This document shows, piece after piece, positions 8,234-17,186 of a stretch of 64,000 bases of DNA. Position numbers and translations under genes: made by a program. This stretch comes from Hylemonella sp. Lineage in GTDB: Bacteria; Pseudomonadota; Gammaproteobacteria; Burkholderiales; Burkholderiaceae_C. Location of the stretch: contig JAUXVI010000013.1 of NCBI GenBank assembly GCA_030680575.1, forward strand, positions 62,001 to 126,000, written 5' to 3'. A model generated the notes under the pieces. That model searched no databases. It worked only from the letters and a program-made list of their open reading frames with translations, and was not told the origin of the DNA. Numbering within the stretch: the first letter of the stretch is position 1; each line of letters begins with the position of its first letter.

Positions 8234-8540
8234 CCCGTCATTCAAGCTACTGCTCGCCCTTTTATGAAGCATGAAACACCGATGTATGAGCACCGATGCA
8301 CGCAAGTTGTGCGCCAGGACGGCGCGGCAAGGCAGAAGAAGAAAAAACGGGATCAGGGCCTGATATCAGCCCATTTGCATGGCATCCTGCACCAAGAGTG
8401 CATCTCACACGCCGATGACGCACCCCATCGGTGCAGTTCGCGTCGATAAAGATCCAACTGGGCTAGCGCAGGCGTCGGGGGGAGCACAGCGCATGCCCTC
8501 GCAAAGACAGGCAGGTTCGTGGTGAACCTGCCCCAGGCTC
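8234..8540. other. Gene-free spacer with a GNAT-proximal hairpin
   Basis: No coding potential recognised across 307 bp. At 8510-8532 the arms GGCAGGTTC and GAACCTGCC form a 9-bp stem with a 5-nt loop just beyond the GNAT stop codon, probably a weak terminator for that minus-strand gene, although no clear T-run follows. The half nearer 8233 should hold the promoter of the CheW-fusion gene, but I cannot place a convincing one. Confidence 0.4.
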
Positions 8541-9062
8541 TCAGGCGGTAGCGCGCTTGAGGCGGATTTCTTCCAGCCGGAAACCGCCCATCGGCACGGT
8601 CTTGGCCGTGGTGAGTTCACGCTTGAAGCCGGCCAGTTCATGGAAACGCAGGGCACGCTCGTTGCCCAGCGGCAGCCAGACCGTGACCTGGGTGCAACCC
8701 TCTTCCTGCAGGCCGTCGCGCGCGGCATCCCACAACGCCAGGCCGGCGCCGGTGTCCCAGTGCGAGGGCAGCACGTAGATGGCCCAGATCTCGCCCACCG
8801 TCGGCTTGGTGCCTTCGTCGCGCGAGCGGTCGTAACCGACGAAGCCGATCACCTTGTTGTTCTCGTCGACCGCCACCTGCACCTGCGGCTCGGCGTACTC
8901 GATGGCTTCGCGCCAGAAGGCCAGGCGCGCATCGGCGCCCTGGGGTTTCAGAAATTCAGCAGGCACCAACTCGCGGTAGATGGTCTCGCTGGTATTGGCG
9001 TGGATGGTGGCAATGGCTTTGGCGTCGCGCAATGTGGCGGGGCGGATGGTGTAGCTGGACAT
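8541..9062 (-). CDS. GNAT family N-acetyltransferase
   Basis: 173 residues from the ATG at 9062 (MSSYTIRPATLRDAKAIATIH); a TTG at 9074 is an alternative start. The GNAT fold is evident from the IRPAT-D-A-IA opening, the core strand EIWAIYVLPSHWDTGAGLALW with the acetyl-CoA pyrophosphate loop, and the C-terminal ALRFHELAGFKR, the usual RALRFYEKLGF ending. It transfers an acetyl group from acetyl-CoA to an unidentified amine substrate in the cytoplasm. The loop has DTGAG rather than the common R/QGxGxG/A. It is divergent from the hybrid histidine kinase gene, 89 bp apart. Confidence 0.88.
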   Translation of the reverse strand: MSSYTIRPATLRDAKAIATIHANTSETIYRELVPAEFLKPQGADARLAFWREAIEYAEPQVQVAVDENNKVIGFVGYDRSRDEGTKPTVGEIWAIYVLPSHWDTGAGLALWDAARDGLQEEGCTQVTVWLPLGNERALRFHELAGFKRELTTAKTVPMGGFRLEEIRLKRATA

Positions 9063-9151
9063 GGAAAAAGACAAACTCGTTCAAAAACCGTGCGGCAGGC
9101 ACGCCGCGAAAGCAAGCGGGCGATAATAGCGCACGCGATACCCCCACGCCC

Positions 9152-11221
9152 ATGAGCAACGAGACACCCCAGAAATCACTGGCCCAGCTGGTCGAGGAAC
9201 TGCGCAGCTACCAGGCCGAGCTGGAAGCCCAGAACGAGGCCCTGCGCTACAGCCGCATCGCCGCTGAAGGCGCTTCGGAACGCTTCGAGTCGCTGTTCTC
9301 CAATGTGCCGCTGGCGCTGATGGTGGTGGACGAACTCGGCATGGTGGTGCAGAGCAATGCCATGGCCTTGCGCCTGTTCCGGCCGCAGGAATACGACCCG
9401 CCGCTGAACTTCCTGCTGCCGCTGGTCGACGAGGCCCACCTGGAGCGCGTCGGACGCTGTTTCAACGAGGCGCGCCGCAACGGCACCAGCGATGTGACCG
9501 AGGTGGTCTTTCTGCGCGGCTCGGAAGGCACGCTCACCGGCGACCTGCACATGGCGCGCATCGAGTACTCGCAGGACGACGAGATGGCGCATTTCATCTG
9601 CGCCGTCATCGACCAGGGCCCGTTGCTGGCCGAACGTCACGCCCTGCAGGAAAGCGCCGAAGCGCTGCGCCAGCGTAACGAGGCCCTGCACCTGAGCGAG
9701 AACCGCATGGCGGCCATCATCAATTCCTCGCTCGACGCCATCATCTGCGTCGATGCCGACCAGCGCATCTCGGTCTTCAACCCGGCCGCTGCCGCACTGT
9801 TCCAGTGCCCGGCCATGGAAGCCATGAACAGCTCCCTGGCGCGTTTCCTGCCGGACGCCATGCCCGCCATTGCCGCCACGCAGGTGTCCAGCCACACCCG
9901 GCTCGACGAAGTGAGCGGCCTGACGGCCAATGGCCAGCCGCTGACACTGGAGGTCAGCGTCTCCTGCGAGCGCCACCCCCAGGGCAACATCACCACCTTG
10001 TTCGCGCGTGACCTGACAGCCCGCAAGGCCATGGAGGCGCAGCTGCGCGAGTCGCACAAGATGCAGGCCATCGGCACCATGGCCGGCGGCATTGCGCACG
10101 ACTTCAACAACATCCTGGGTGCCATCCTGGGCAACGCGGCGCTGGCCATGGAAGACGCCGGACCGGACTCGCCGGCGCAGGTCAGCCTGATCCAGATCGA
10201 AAAGGCCGGCCAGCACGCCCGTGACCTGGTGCGTCAGATCCTCACCTTCAGCCGCAACGAGGCACCGCGGCGCGACCCGGTCAAGCTCGCCGACGTGGTG
10301 CAGGAATGCAAGCGCCTGCTGAAGGTCACGCTGCCGACCAATTTGAAGCTGCAGGCCCAGATCGAGGCTGACACGCCCGATGTGCTGGCCGACTCCACCC
10401 AGGTCGGGCAGGCCTTGTTCAACCTGTGCACCAATGCCATCCACGCCATGGGCAGCAAACGCGGCACGGTGCGCATCGAGCTGGGGCATGCCCGCCTCGA
10501 TGCCTTGCAGGCCGAACCGCTCGGGCTGCTGCCCGGTCACTACGCCACACTGACCGTGCGCGACACCGGCACCGGCATCGATCCGGCCACGCTGCAACGC
10601 CTGTTCGAACCCTTCTTCACCACCAAGCAGGTCGGCCAGGGCACGGGCCTGGGCCTGGCCGTGGTGCACGGCGTCATGCGTACCCACATGGGCACGGTCG
10701 ATGTACAAAGCACGCCCGGCGCGGGCAGCGCCTTCACGCTGTACTTCCCGGCACTTGACGAGGCGGTCGAGGCGGTCGAGCCCCCGCCCGTCAAGACGCG
10801 GCGCCCCACCAGCCATGATGCTGCCAGCGGCCATGTCATGTATGTCGACGACGACCAGGCCCTGGTGTTCCTGATGCAGCGCGCGCTGAGCCGCAAGGGC
10901 CTGAAGGTCAGCACCTACACCGATCCGCAGCAAGCACTGGCCGCGCTGCGCGACAACCCCGATGACATCGACCTGCTGGTGACCGACTACAACATGCCGG
11001 GCTACAGCGGTGTGGATCTGCTGCGCGATGCGGCCGCCATCCGGCCCGGCCTGCCGGTGGCACTGGCCTCCGGTTACGTCACGCCCGAAATCGAACAGGC
11101 CGCCCAGGCCGCCGGTGCGCGTGCTCTGATCCACAAGCCCAATGATGTGGAAGAGATGTGCGAAACCGTGCAACGTCTGCTCCGGGGTGAATCCGCCGCT
11201 GAACCTGATGCCAAGCCTTGA
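9152..11221 (+). CDS. PAS-containing hybrid sensor histidine kinase with C-terminal receiver
   Basis: 689 residues from the ATG at 9152; upstream in-frame sequence lacks family character. Order: N-terminal coiled coil (about 1-40), PAS domain (about 43-155), second PAS (about 183-292), HisKA-type dimerisation domain with phospho-acceptor H316 in GGIAHDFNN, HATPase (about 410-535) with N-box NLCTNAIHAM, G1 DTGTGID, F-box and G2 GQGTGLGL, then a receiver (561-680) with acidic D566-D568, phospho-acceptor D612 in TDYNMPG and K662. No membrane span, so a cytosolic signal is likely. It overlaps the pseudouridine synthase gene by 14 bp. No DNA-binding response regulator is adjacent, so the output partner is unknown. 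Confidence 0.9.
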   Translation: MSNETPQKSLAQLVEELRSYQAELEAQNEALRYSRIAAEGASERFESLFSNVPLALMVVDELGMVVQSNAMALRLFRPQEYDPPLNFLLPLVDEAHLERVGRCFNEARRNGTSDVTEVVFLRGSEGTLTGDLHMARIEYSQDDEMAHFICAVIDQGPLLAERHALQESAEALRQRNEALHLSENRMAAIINSSLDAIICVDADQRISVFNPAAAALFQCPAMEAMNSSLARFLPDAMPAIAATQVSSHTRLDEVSGLTANGQPLTLEVSVSCERHPQGNITTLFARDLTARKAMEAQLRESHKMQAIGTMAGGIAHDFNNILGAILGNAALAMEDAGPDSPAQVSLIQIEKAGQHARDLVRQILTFSRNEAPRRDPVKLADVVQECKRLLKVTLPTNLKLQAQIEADTPDVLADSTQVGQALFNLCTNAIHAMGSKRGTVRIELGHARLDALQAEPLGLLPGHYATLTVRDTGTGIDPATLQRLFEPFFTTKQVGQGTGLGLAVVHGVMRTHMGTVDVQSTPGAGSAFTLYFPALDEAVEAVEPPPVKTRRPTSHDAASGHVMYVDDDQALVFLMQRALSRKGLKVSTYTDPQQALAALRDNPDDIDLLVTDYNMPGYSGVDLLRDAAAIRPGLPVALASGYVTPEIEQAAQAAGARALIHKPNDVEEMCETVQRLLRGESAAEPDAKP

Positions 11222-11864
11222 CGGCATAACCCTGCTGCACGCCGACGAGGCCCTGCTGGTGCTCGACAAACCGGCCGGCCTGCTTTCCGTGCCGGGTCGC
11301 GGCCCCGACAAACAGGACTGCCTGAGTGCCCGCGTGCAGCGCCACTTTGCCGACGCCCGCATCGTGCATCGGCTGGACATGGCGACCTCCGGCCTGCTGT
11401 TGATGGCGCGCGGCGCGGCCATACAACGGGAACTCAGCATCGCCTTTGCCAACCGCGCAGTGCACAAACGCTATGTCGCGGTCGTGGACGGTCACCTCGA
11501 ACCAGCGTCTGACGCGTGGCAGGTGATCGAGCAGCCCATCCTGCTGGACTGGCCACGCCGTCCGCTGCACATCATCGACCCGCGCGGCAAGCCCAGCCTG
11601 ACACGCTGGCGCGTGCTGGCACACGAAGCTGATACGGCCGGCCGGCCGCAGACCCGGCTGGAACTGGAGCCCGTGACAGGCCGCTCGCACCAGCTGCGTG
11701 TACACCTGCAGGCGCTGGGCCACGCCATCGTCGGTGATGCGCTGTATGCCAGTGCCGAGGTCCAAGCCCGCAGCCAACGCTTGCTGCTGCATGCCAGTGC
11801 CATAACGCTGCAGCACCCGCTCACCGGCCAGCCCCTGCAACTGCGCAGCCCGCCGTCGTTCTGA
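11208..11864 (+). CDS. RluA-family RNA pseudouridine synthase
   Basis: 218 residues starting inside the end of the histidine kinase gene. Isomerises uridine to pseudouridine in rRNA or tRNA. Visible motifs are the opening ALLVLDKPAGLLSVPG, the catalytic block IVHRLDMATSGLLL with nucleophile D57, KRYVAVVDG and the late RLELEPVTGRSHQLRVHL and GHAIVGDALY. The length, without an S4 domain, fits RluA itself (23S U746 and tRNA U32) better than RluC or RluD, but the substrate cannot be fixed from sequence. Translational coupling to the kinase gene is likely from the overlap; a functional link is not obvious. Confidence 0.9.
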   Translation: MPSLDGITLLHADEALLVLDKPAGLLSVPGRGPDKQDCLSARVQRHFADARIVHRLDMATSGLLLMARGAAIQRELSIAFANRAVHKRYVAVVDGHLEPASDAWQVIEQPILLDWPRRPLHIIDPRGKPSLTRWRVLAHEADTAGRPQTRLELEPVTGRSHQLRVHLQALGHAIVGDALYASAEVQARSQRLLLHASAITLQHPLTGQPLQLRSPPSF

Positions 11865-11878
11865 AATGAGCCCATTTT

Positions 11879-11895
11879 GCTATCAAAACAATAGC
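11879..11895. repeat. GCTAT-N7-ATAGC palindromic repeat, copy 1
   Basis: Perfect 5-bp arms GCTAT and ATAGC around 7 nt, followed by TG, in the 88-bp spacer between the pseudouridine synthase and SDR genes. Two more copies with the same spacing occur at 49729 and 53275. I recall this element as widely dispersed in Comamonadaceae genomes. Confidence 0.65.
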
Positions 11896-11952
11896 TGTTG
11901 ACGCATATTTCACAAGGTCAAACGACATATTTGACACTCAAACGGAGGCCCC

Positions 11953-12708
11953 ATGTCTCACCCGCACCTGTACATCCTCACCGGCGCCTCACGTGGCATG
12001 GGCCTGGCCATGGCCCGGCAACTGCTGCAGCCCGGCCATGCCCTGCTGTGCATCGCACGCCAGCCCCATGACACCCTGGCCGAACAGGCGCGGCAGGCCG
12101 ATTGCCCGCTGGAGCAGTGGCCGCTGGACCTGGCGCACAGCCGTGAAGCCGCCGCCATGCTGCGCCAATGGCTGGGTCGTCCCGCTGCGCGTTATGCCAG
12201 CGCCACGCTGATCAACAACGCCGGCATGATTCCGGGCATCACGCCCCTGTCCGCGGCTGATCCGGATGAGTTGGCCCAGGCGCTGCGCGTGGATCTGGAA
12301 GCGCCCTTGCTGCTGAGCGCAGCCTTTCTCGGCGCCACCGAGGGCTGGAACGTGCCACGCCGTGTGCTCAACATTTCCTCCGGCCTGGGCCGCCGGCCCA
12401 TGGCCTCGCAGGCCCCTTATTGCGCCGCCAAGGCCGGCATGGACCATTTCACGCGCTGCCTGGCGCTGGAGGAGGCGAGCAAGCCGAATGGCGCCAAGGT
12501 CTGCGCACTGGCGCCAGGTGTGATCGACACCGACATGCAGGTGCAACTGCGCCATGCTGACGCCGTAGCCTTCCCCGACCGCGGCCGTTTCGAGCAGCTC
12601 AAAAGCGGCGGCCAGCTCGACAGCCCGCAGACTGCCGCCCGCAAGGTTCTGGCTTATCTGGCCCGGTCCGACTTCGGAGCCGAGCCGGTGGCCGACGTGC
12701 GCAGCTGA
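11953..12708 (+). CDS. Short-chain dehydrogenase/reductase
   Basis: 251 residues, the normal length of a classical SDR. The NAD(P)-binding motif is T10-G11-ASR-G15-M-G17, the structural NNAG lies at 88-91, and the catalytic Ser142/143, Tyr156 and Lys160 are in place (SSGLG, then YCAAK). GVIDTDMQ near residue 195 is the cofactor-supporting PG..T motif. A GGAGG ribosome site precedes the ATG. Family members close to this form include sepiapterin-reductase-like and benzil-reductase-like enzymes; the substrate is not assignable. No partner gene is apparent. Confidence 0.88.
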   Translation: MSHPHLYILTGASRGMGLAMARQLLQPGHALLCIARQPHDTLAEQARQADCPLEQWPLDLAHSREAAAMLRQWLGRPAARYASATLINNAGMIPGITPLSAADPDELAQALRVDLEAPLLLSAAFLGATEGWNVPRRVLNISSGLGRRPMASQAPYCAAKAGMDHFTRCLALEEASKPNGAKVCALAPGVIDTDMQVQLRHADAVAFPDRGRFEQLKSGGQLDSPQTAARKVLAYLARSDFGAEPVADVRS

Positions 12709-12767
12709 AATGCACCGGGTTCAGTCAGGTGACTCGCGCCGCCTGACATGATCCGGCACCCGAAGTC

Positions 12768-13007
12768 TCAGGCCGCGTGCAGCATCTGCACGATCTCGTC
12801 TTTCAGCTTGAGGCGCTGTTTTTTGAGGTTCTCCAGTGCTTCGTCAGTCATGACGGCACCGCCGGTCTCGACCTTGGTGATGGTGTGGTTCACCTCGTCG
12901 TAGTCGTTGTACAGACGCGCAAAATGGTGGTGCGTCGTCTTCAGCGTATGGATTTTCTCTTTCAGCTGGGGAAATTCAGTGGCGATGTCGTGCTTGAGCA
13001 AATCCAT
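12768..13007 (-). CDS. YdcH family protein (DUF465)
   Basis: 79 residues, a typical small DUF465/YdcH protein: a helical hairpin with DIATEFPQLKEKIHTLK, FARLYNDYDEVNHTI and EALENLKKQRLKLKDEI, all coiled-coil-like. The function is unknown in the family. It is divergent from narX, sharing a 114-bp intergenic region that contains an FNR-type box at 13063-13076. Confidence 0.88.
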   Translation of the reverse strand: MDLLKHDIATEFPQLKEKIHTLKTTHHHFARLYNDYDEVNHTITKVETGGAVMTDEALENLKKQRLKLKDEIVQMLHAA

Positions 13008-13062
13008 GGGTGATCTCCGGTTTCAGAATGGTTCCAGTCTAAGAGACTGCAGCCTGAAAGTC

Positions 13063-13076
13063 ATGATCAAGATCAA
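13063..13076. promoter_or_regulatory. FNR/ANR-type box upstream of narX
   Basis: ATGAT-CAAG-ATCAA matches the TTGAT-N4-ATCAA consensus at 9 of 10 positions, 46 bp before the narX start and 56 bp before the divergent YdcH gene. Anaerobic control of the nitrate sensor operon is the expected role. No clear -10 could be placed at class II distance on either strand. Confidence 0.7.
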
Positions 13077-13121
13077 TTTATTCCGGCTTGAAGGGCTGGC
13101 ACAGCACGCCCTGAAGCTAAG

Positions 13122-15044
13122 ATGCCAGCCATGACACGCCGCAAGCACTGGAGCCTGAGCGCCAAGCTCGCCTTGGTGGCTACCCCCTTCCTGCTGATGG
13201 CCCTGCTGGCCACGGCGGCCACGTTGTGGGTGTCGTGGCAGCTCGACGGTGGTGCCGCCGCCGTGAACGAGGCCGGTCGCATGCGCATGCAGGCCTACCG
13301 CCTCTCGCTCTCGCTGGGCACCGGGGAAATGGCCGCTGTGCCAGCCCAGGTGCGCGAATTCGAGGACAGCCTGGCTGTGTTGCGCCATGGCGACCCGGAA
13401 CGCCCCCTGTTCGTGCCGTGGGACGACACGGTGCAGCGGCGCTTTAACGTCATTGAACAAGACTGGAAGGTTTTCCGCTCGCTGGCAGCCATCCCGACGT
13501 CGCCGCAGGAACTGCGCTTCAGGACCATCTCCTTTGTCGAGCACATCGAGGCGTTCGTCCAAGGCATTGAACACCATATCTCGCGCTGGACCGCCATCCT
13601 GCACCTGCTGCAGACCACCATGATGGCCATGGTCGTGCTCGGCGCACTGGTGCTGCTGTATGCCGGCCATCTGTTCGTGCTGGAGCCGGTGGGGCTGCTC
13701 AAACAGGCGATCGAAAAGATCCAGGGCGGGGACTTCGATGCCCGGGTGGAAAAACTCACGCGCGACGAATTCGGCACCCTGGCCGAAGGCTTCAATGGCA
13801 TGGCAGAGCACCTGCAGTCGATGTACCGCAACCTGGAAGGCAAGGTCGCGGAAAAAACCGCCGAACTGGAAGAAAAGCGCGAGCGGCTGGAGAGCCTGTA
13901 CGAAGTCACGACACTGGTGGCACGCGCCACCACCCTCGACGAACTGGCGCAGGGTTTTGCCGGCAGCATCGTGCGCATCGCCCATGCCGATGGCGTGGCG
14001 TTGCGCTGGTCGGACCAGGCCAACCAGCGCTACCTGATGCTGGCCGCCAGCGGCTTGCCGACCGACCTGCTGGAAGCCGAGCATTGCATCCACAAGGGCG
14101 ACTGCGACTGCGGCTCGCCCGTCGGGCAAGCGGGCCTGCGCGTCATTCCCATCCATGCCTTGGGCGACACCAAGGAGCGTCTGTGCGGCCAGGCCGGCTT
14201 CGAGACCCTGGTGAACATCCCGGTGTTCCTGCATGAACGCCTGATGGGCGAAGTCGACCTGTTCTTCCACGCCAAGATTTCCCTCTCCCCCGCGGAGCGC
14301 TCGTTGCTGGAGGCACTGGCCAGCCATCTGGCCAGTGCCATGGAAAACCTGCGCCTCAATGCCTTGGAGAAAGAGGCCGCGGTGGCACAGGAGCGCAACC
14401 TGCTGGCGCGTGAATTGCACGACTCGATTGCGCAGTCGCTGGCCTTTCTCAAGATCCAGGTTCAGCTCATGCGCGATGCGCTGGCGGGCGGCAACCAGCA
14501 GGCGATCGAGCAGGTGCTGGAGGAAATCGACGTCGGTGTGCGCGAAAGTTATGGTGATGTGCGCGAACTGCTGCTGCACTTTCGCACCCGCGCCAACACC
14601 GAAGACATCGAGCCGGCGCTGGCCACCACCCTGCGCAAGTTCGAACACCAGAGCGGCCTCACGACCCATCTGCAGATCCAGGGGAACGGCCTGCCGCTGT
14701 CGCCCGACCTGCAGATCCAGGTGCTGCACATTGTCCAGGAAGCACTCTCCAATGTGCGCAAGCATGCCCGCGCATCGCAGGTCTGGGTCGACGTGCAGCA
14801 GCAGCCCGAGTGGCGTTTCGAGGTGCGCGACAACGGCATCGGTTTTGTCAGCAATCACCCCCTCGACGAGACCCATGTCGGCCTGCGCATCATGAACGAA
14901 CGGGCCGAACGCGTTGGCGCCCGGCTTGAGATCATCTCCACCCCGGGGCGCGGCACCTCCATCGTGCTGACCTTGCCGGCCCAGCTGACCCCCTCGGCGC
15001 CCACTGCGGCGGCCCCCGTGGCCGTGGTGCATGATCTGAACTGA
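13122..15044 (+). CDS. narX: Nitrate/nitrite sensor histidine kinase NarX
   Basis: 640 residues; an ATG nine bases downstream (13131) is an equally possible start. Membrane sensor for nitrate/nitrite. N-terminal TM helix (about 14-36), immediately followed by the P-box VNEAGRMRMQAYR (48-60) that binds nitrate, a periplasmic helical region, second TM (about 160-185), HAMP (to about 235), a GAF-like domain (about 255-400), HisKA_3 with phospho-acceptor H433 in ELHDSIAQSLAFLK, and HATPase (about 530-625; GIGF, ERAERVGARL, GRGTSI). The periplasmic domain is shorter than in E. coli NarX. narL follows 8 bp downstream. Proline/alanine-rich C-terminus. Confidence 0.93.
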   Translation: MPAMTRRKHWSLSAKLALVATPFLLMALLATAATLWVSWQLDGGAAAVNEAGRMRMQAYRLSLSLGTGEMAAVPAQVREFEDSLAVLRHGDPERPLFVPWDDTVQRRFNVIEQDWKVFRSLAAIPTSPQELRFRTISFVEHIEAFVQGIEHHISRWTAILHLLQTTMMAMVVLGALVLLYAGHLFVLEPVGLLKQAIEKIQGGDFDARVEKLTRDEFGTLAEGFNGMAEHLQSMYRNLEGKVAEKTAELEEKRERLESLYEVTTLVARATTLDELAQGFAGSIVRIAHADGVALRWSDQANQRYLMLAASGLPTDLLEAEHCIHKGDCDCGSPVGQAGLRVIPIHALGDTKERLCGQAGFETLVNIPVFLHERLMGEVDLFFHAKISLSPAERSLLEALASHLASAMENLRLNALEKEAAVAQERNLLARELHDSIAQSLAFLKIQVQLMRDALAGGNQQAIEQVLEEIDVGVRESYGDVRELLLHFRTRANTEDIEPALATTLRKFEHQSGLTTHLQIQGNGLPLSPDLQIQVLHIVQEALSNVRKHARASQVWVDVQQQPEWRFEVRDNGIGFVSNHPLDETHVGLRIMNERAERVGARLEIISTPGRGTSIVLTLPAQLTPSAPTAAAPVAVVHDLN

Positions 15045-15052
15045 CCCTCTCC

Positions 15053-15745
15053 ATGGCCTTGCCTGACACCATCCGCATCCTGGTTGTCGACGACCACACC
15101 CTGTTTCGTCGCGGCCTGACCGCCTTGCTCTCGCGCGAGCCACAGTTCGAGGTCGTGGGTGATGCCGCCGATGCCGGCGAGGCCCTGCGTCGTGCCCAGG
15201 AACTGCAGCCCGACCTGATCCTGCTCGACAACCACCTCCCCGGTGTCCGGGGCGTGGATGCCCTGCCCTCCCTGCGCGAGGCCGCGCCCGGCACCCGGGT
15301 GCTGATGCTCACCGTCAGCGAGGACGAACAGGACCTGGCCGATGCCCTGAAGGCCGGCGCCGCCGGCTACCTGCTCAAGACCATTGAAGGTGACGCCCTG
15401 GCCGCGGCGATCCGCCGCGTCATGAGCGGCGAAAGCGTGCTGGCGCAGGAGATGACCAGCAAGCTGGTCGCTGCCTTCCAGGGTGCCAGCAACGCCGTGC
15501 GCCCCGCTGCCATCCCCGCCTCGGTAGCGGCCACGGCAACGTCTTCGCTGCTGGGCAGCCTGTCGCCGCGCGAACGCGAGATCCTGCGCGGCATCGCGCG
15601 CGGCGCCAGCAACAAGGAAATCGGCCGCGAGCTGGGTATTGCCGAAACCACGGTCAAGATCCATGTGCAGCACGTGCTGCGCAAGCTCGACGTGAGTTCG
15701 CGCGTCCAGGCTGCCGTGCTGGCGACCGAAAACGGCTTGACCTGA
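15053..15745 (+). CDS. narL: Nitrate/nitrite response regulator NarL
   Basis: 230 residues. Receiver domain (about 6-125) with D13/D14, phospho-acceptor D59 in LILLDNHLPG and the conserved T/K positions, then an alanine-rich linker and a LuxR/NarL-type helix-turn-helix (about 162-228; LSPREREILRGIARGASNKEIGR split around the recognition helix, AETTVKIHVQHVLRKL). Phosphorylated by NarX, it activates nitrate respiration genes. The target operon begins 154 bp downstream. Confidence 0.93.
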   Translation: MALPDTIRILVVDDHTLFRRGLTALLSREPQFEVVGDAADAGEALRRAQELQPDLILLDNHLPGVRGVDALPSLREAAPGTRVLMLTVSEDEQDLADALKAGAAGYLLKTIEGDALAAAIRRVMSGESVLAQEMTSKLVAAFQGASNAVRPAAIPASVAATATSSLLGSLSPREREILRGIARGASNKEIGRELGIAETTVKIHVQHVLRKLDVSSRVQAAVLATENGLT

Positions 15746-15766
15746 ATCGCCCATCAGGGCTATCTT

Positions 15767-15780
15767 TTGACCTGCATCAA
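15767..15780 (+). promoter_or_regulatory. FNR-type box of the narK1 promoter (class II position)
   Basis: TTGAC-CTGC-ATCAA, 9 of 10 to the FNR consensus. A -10-like CATAGT lies at 15804-15809, which puts the box centre (15773.5) near -41.5 relative to a start around 15815, the geometry of class II FNR activation. No -35 element is needed or seen. Confidence 0.75.
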
Positions 15781-15803
15781 ACAGGCAAGGAATTCCAGCC
15801 CCT

Positions 15804-15823
15804 CATAGTTCTTTCGAACTATG
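15804..15823. promoter_or_regulatory. Perfect inverted repeat over the narK1 -10/start region
   Basis: CATAGTTC, 4-nt spacer, GAACTATG: an 8-bp perfect inverted repeat. Its left arm contains the proposed -10 and its right arm covers the start of the leader. It could be an operator for a second regulator or a short 5' hairpin. It does not match the NarL heptamer consensus as I know it. Confidence 0.5.
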
Positions 15824-15899
15824 CCGAACCTGCCAGCGAAGGATGGCGCCCACGGCGCTTGGTCCCTAGAGTCAGTCCATCCTTCAAAGGAGTTTGGAC

Positions 15900-17156
15900 A
15901 TGGAAAAAAACAGACAAGCACTTTCGGTGCTGATTGTCAGCACACTGGCCTTCACGGTGTGTTTCATGGTGTGGATGATGTTCGGCGTGATCGGCATCCC
16001 GATCAAGAAGACGCTGGGCCTCAACGCCACCGAATTCGGCCTGCTCACCGCCATGCCGGTGCTGACCGGCTCGCTGATCCGGGTGCCGCTGGGCATCTGG
16101 ACCGACAAGTTCGGCGGCCGCATCGTCATGACCATCCTGATGGCCTGCACCGTCCCGGCCATCTACCTGATGAGTTATGCCACCGCTTACTGGCACTTCC
16201 TGGTGATCGGCCTGTTCGTGGGCCTGGCCGGCGGCTCGTTCTCGGTTGGCACACCTTATGTCGCACGCTGGTTCCCGAAAAACCGCCAAGGTTTCGCCAT
16301 GGGCGTCTATGGCGCCGGCAATTCGGGCGCCGCCGTCAACAAGTTCATCGCCCCGGCACTCGTGGTGGCCTTCGGCTGGACCATGGTGCCGCAGGTCTAT
16401 GCCGCCATCATGCTGGGCACCGTGGTGCTGTTCTGGTTCTTCAGCTACAGCGACCCGACCCACCTGGTACCCAGCAACGTGAAGTTCATGGACCAGCTCA
16501 AGGCGCTGAAGGACCCCAAGGTGCTCAAGTACTGCCAGTACTACAGCATCGTGTTCGGCGGCTACGTGGCGCTCTCGCTGTGGATGGTGCAGTACTACGT
16601 GGGCGAATACGGCCTGGACATCCGCGCTGCCGCGCTCCTGGCCGCCTGCTTCTCGCTGCCCGGCGGCGTGCTGCGCGCCATCGGCGGCTGGCTGAGTGAC
16701 AAGTACGGCGCCCACAGCGTGACTTGGTGGGTGATGTGGGTGAGCTGGATCTGCCTGTTCCTGCTCAGCTACCCGCAGTTCGACTTCACGGTCACCACCA
16801 TCGACGGACCCAAGACCTTCCATATCGGCCTCAACGTCTACGCCTTCACCGGCCTGATGTTCATCCTCGGCATTGCCTGGGCCTTCGGCAAAGCCAGCGT
16901 GTTCAAGTACATCAGCGATGACTACCCAACCAACATCGGCACCATCAGCGGCATTGTCGGCCTGGCCGGCGGCCTGGGTGGTTTCGTGCTGCCCATCATG
17001 TTCGGCGCCCTGCTGGACCTCACCGGCATCCGCTCCAGCGCCTTCATGCTGATGTACGGCGTGGTCTGGGTCTCGCTGATCTGGATGTACTGGACTGAGG
17101 TGCGCCGTGCCGAAGTCATGGGCGCCAATGCCAAAGACTTCAGCCTGCAAGGCTGA
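15900..17156 (+). CDS. narK1: NarK1-type nitrate transporter (MFS, nitrate/proton symporter type)
   Basis: 418 residues from the ATG at 15900, with AAGGAG 8 bp upstream; a TTG two codons earlier is rejected. MFS transporter with about 12 membrane helices. NNP-family signatures are visible: GLAGGSFSVGTPYVARWFP, the glycine-rich GVYGAGNSGAA (nitrate signature), and the second GIVGLAGGLGGFVLPIMF. Short length and sequence place it with NarK1 type I proteins, which import nitrate with protons to start respiration. First gene of narK1-narK2-narGHJI-ppiC. Confidence 0.9.
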   Translation: MEKNRQALSVLIVSTLAFTVCFMVWMMFGVIGIPIKKTLGLNATEFGLLTAMPVLTGSLIRVPLGIWTDKFGGRIVMTILMACTVPAIYLMSYATAYWHFLVIGLFVGLAGGSFSVGTPYVARWFPKNRQGFAMGVYGAGNSGAAVNKFIAPALVVAFGWTMVPQVYAAIMLGTVVLFWFFSYSDPTHLVPSNVKFMDQLKALKDPKVLKYCQYYSIVFGGYVALSLWMVQYYVGEYGLDIRAAALLAACFSLPGGVLRAIGGWLSDKYGAHSVTWWVMWVSWICLFLLSYPQFDFTVTTIDGPKTFHIGLNVYAFTGLMFILGIAWAFGKASVFKYISDDYPTNIGTISGIVGLAGGLGGFVLPIMFGALLDLTGIRSSAFMLMYGVVWVSLIWMYWTEVRRAEVMGANAKDFSLQG

Positions 17157-17186
17157 GGCCCAACCCTTCAATACCAAGGACGCACT

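Noticed and set aside
9176-11467. 763-codon open frame antisense to the hybrid histidine kinase
   Set aside because: Shadow frame; the plus-strand kinase has every catalytic motif in place.
13023-15143. Very long open frame on the minus strand opposite narX
   Set aside because: It lies fully antisense to narX, has low-complexity Gly/His/Gln-rich translation and no recognisable family. High GC with third-position bias creates such frames.
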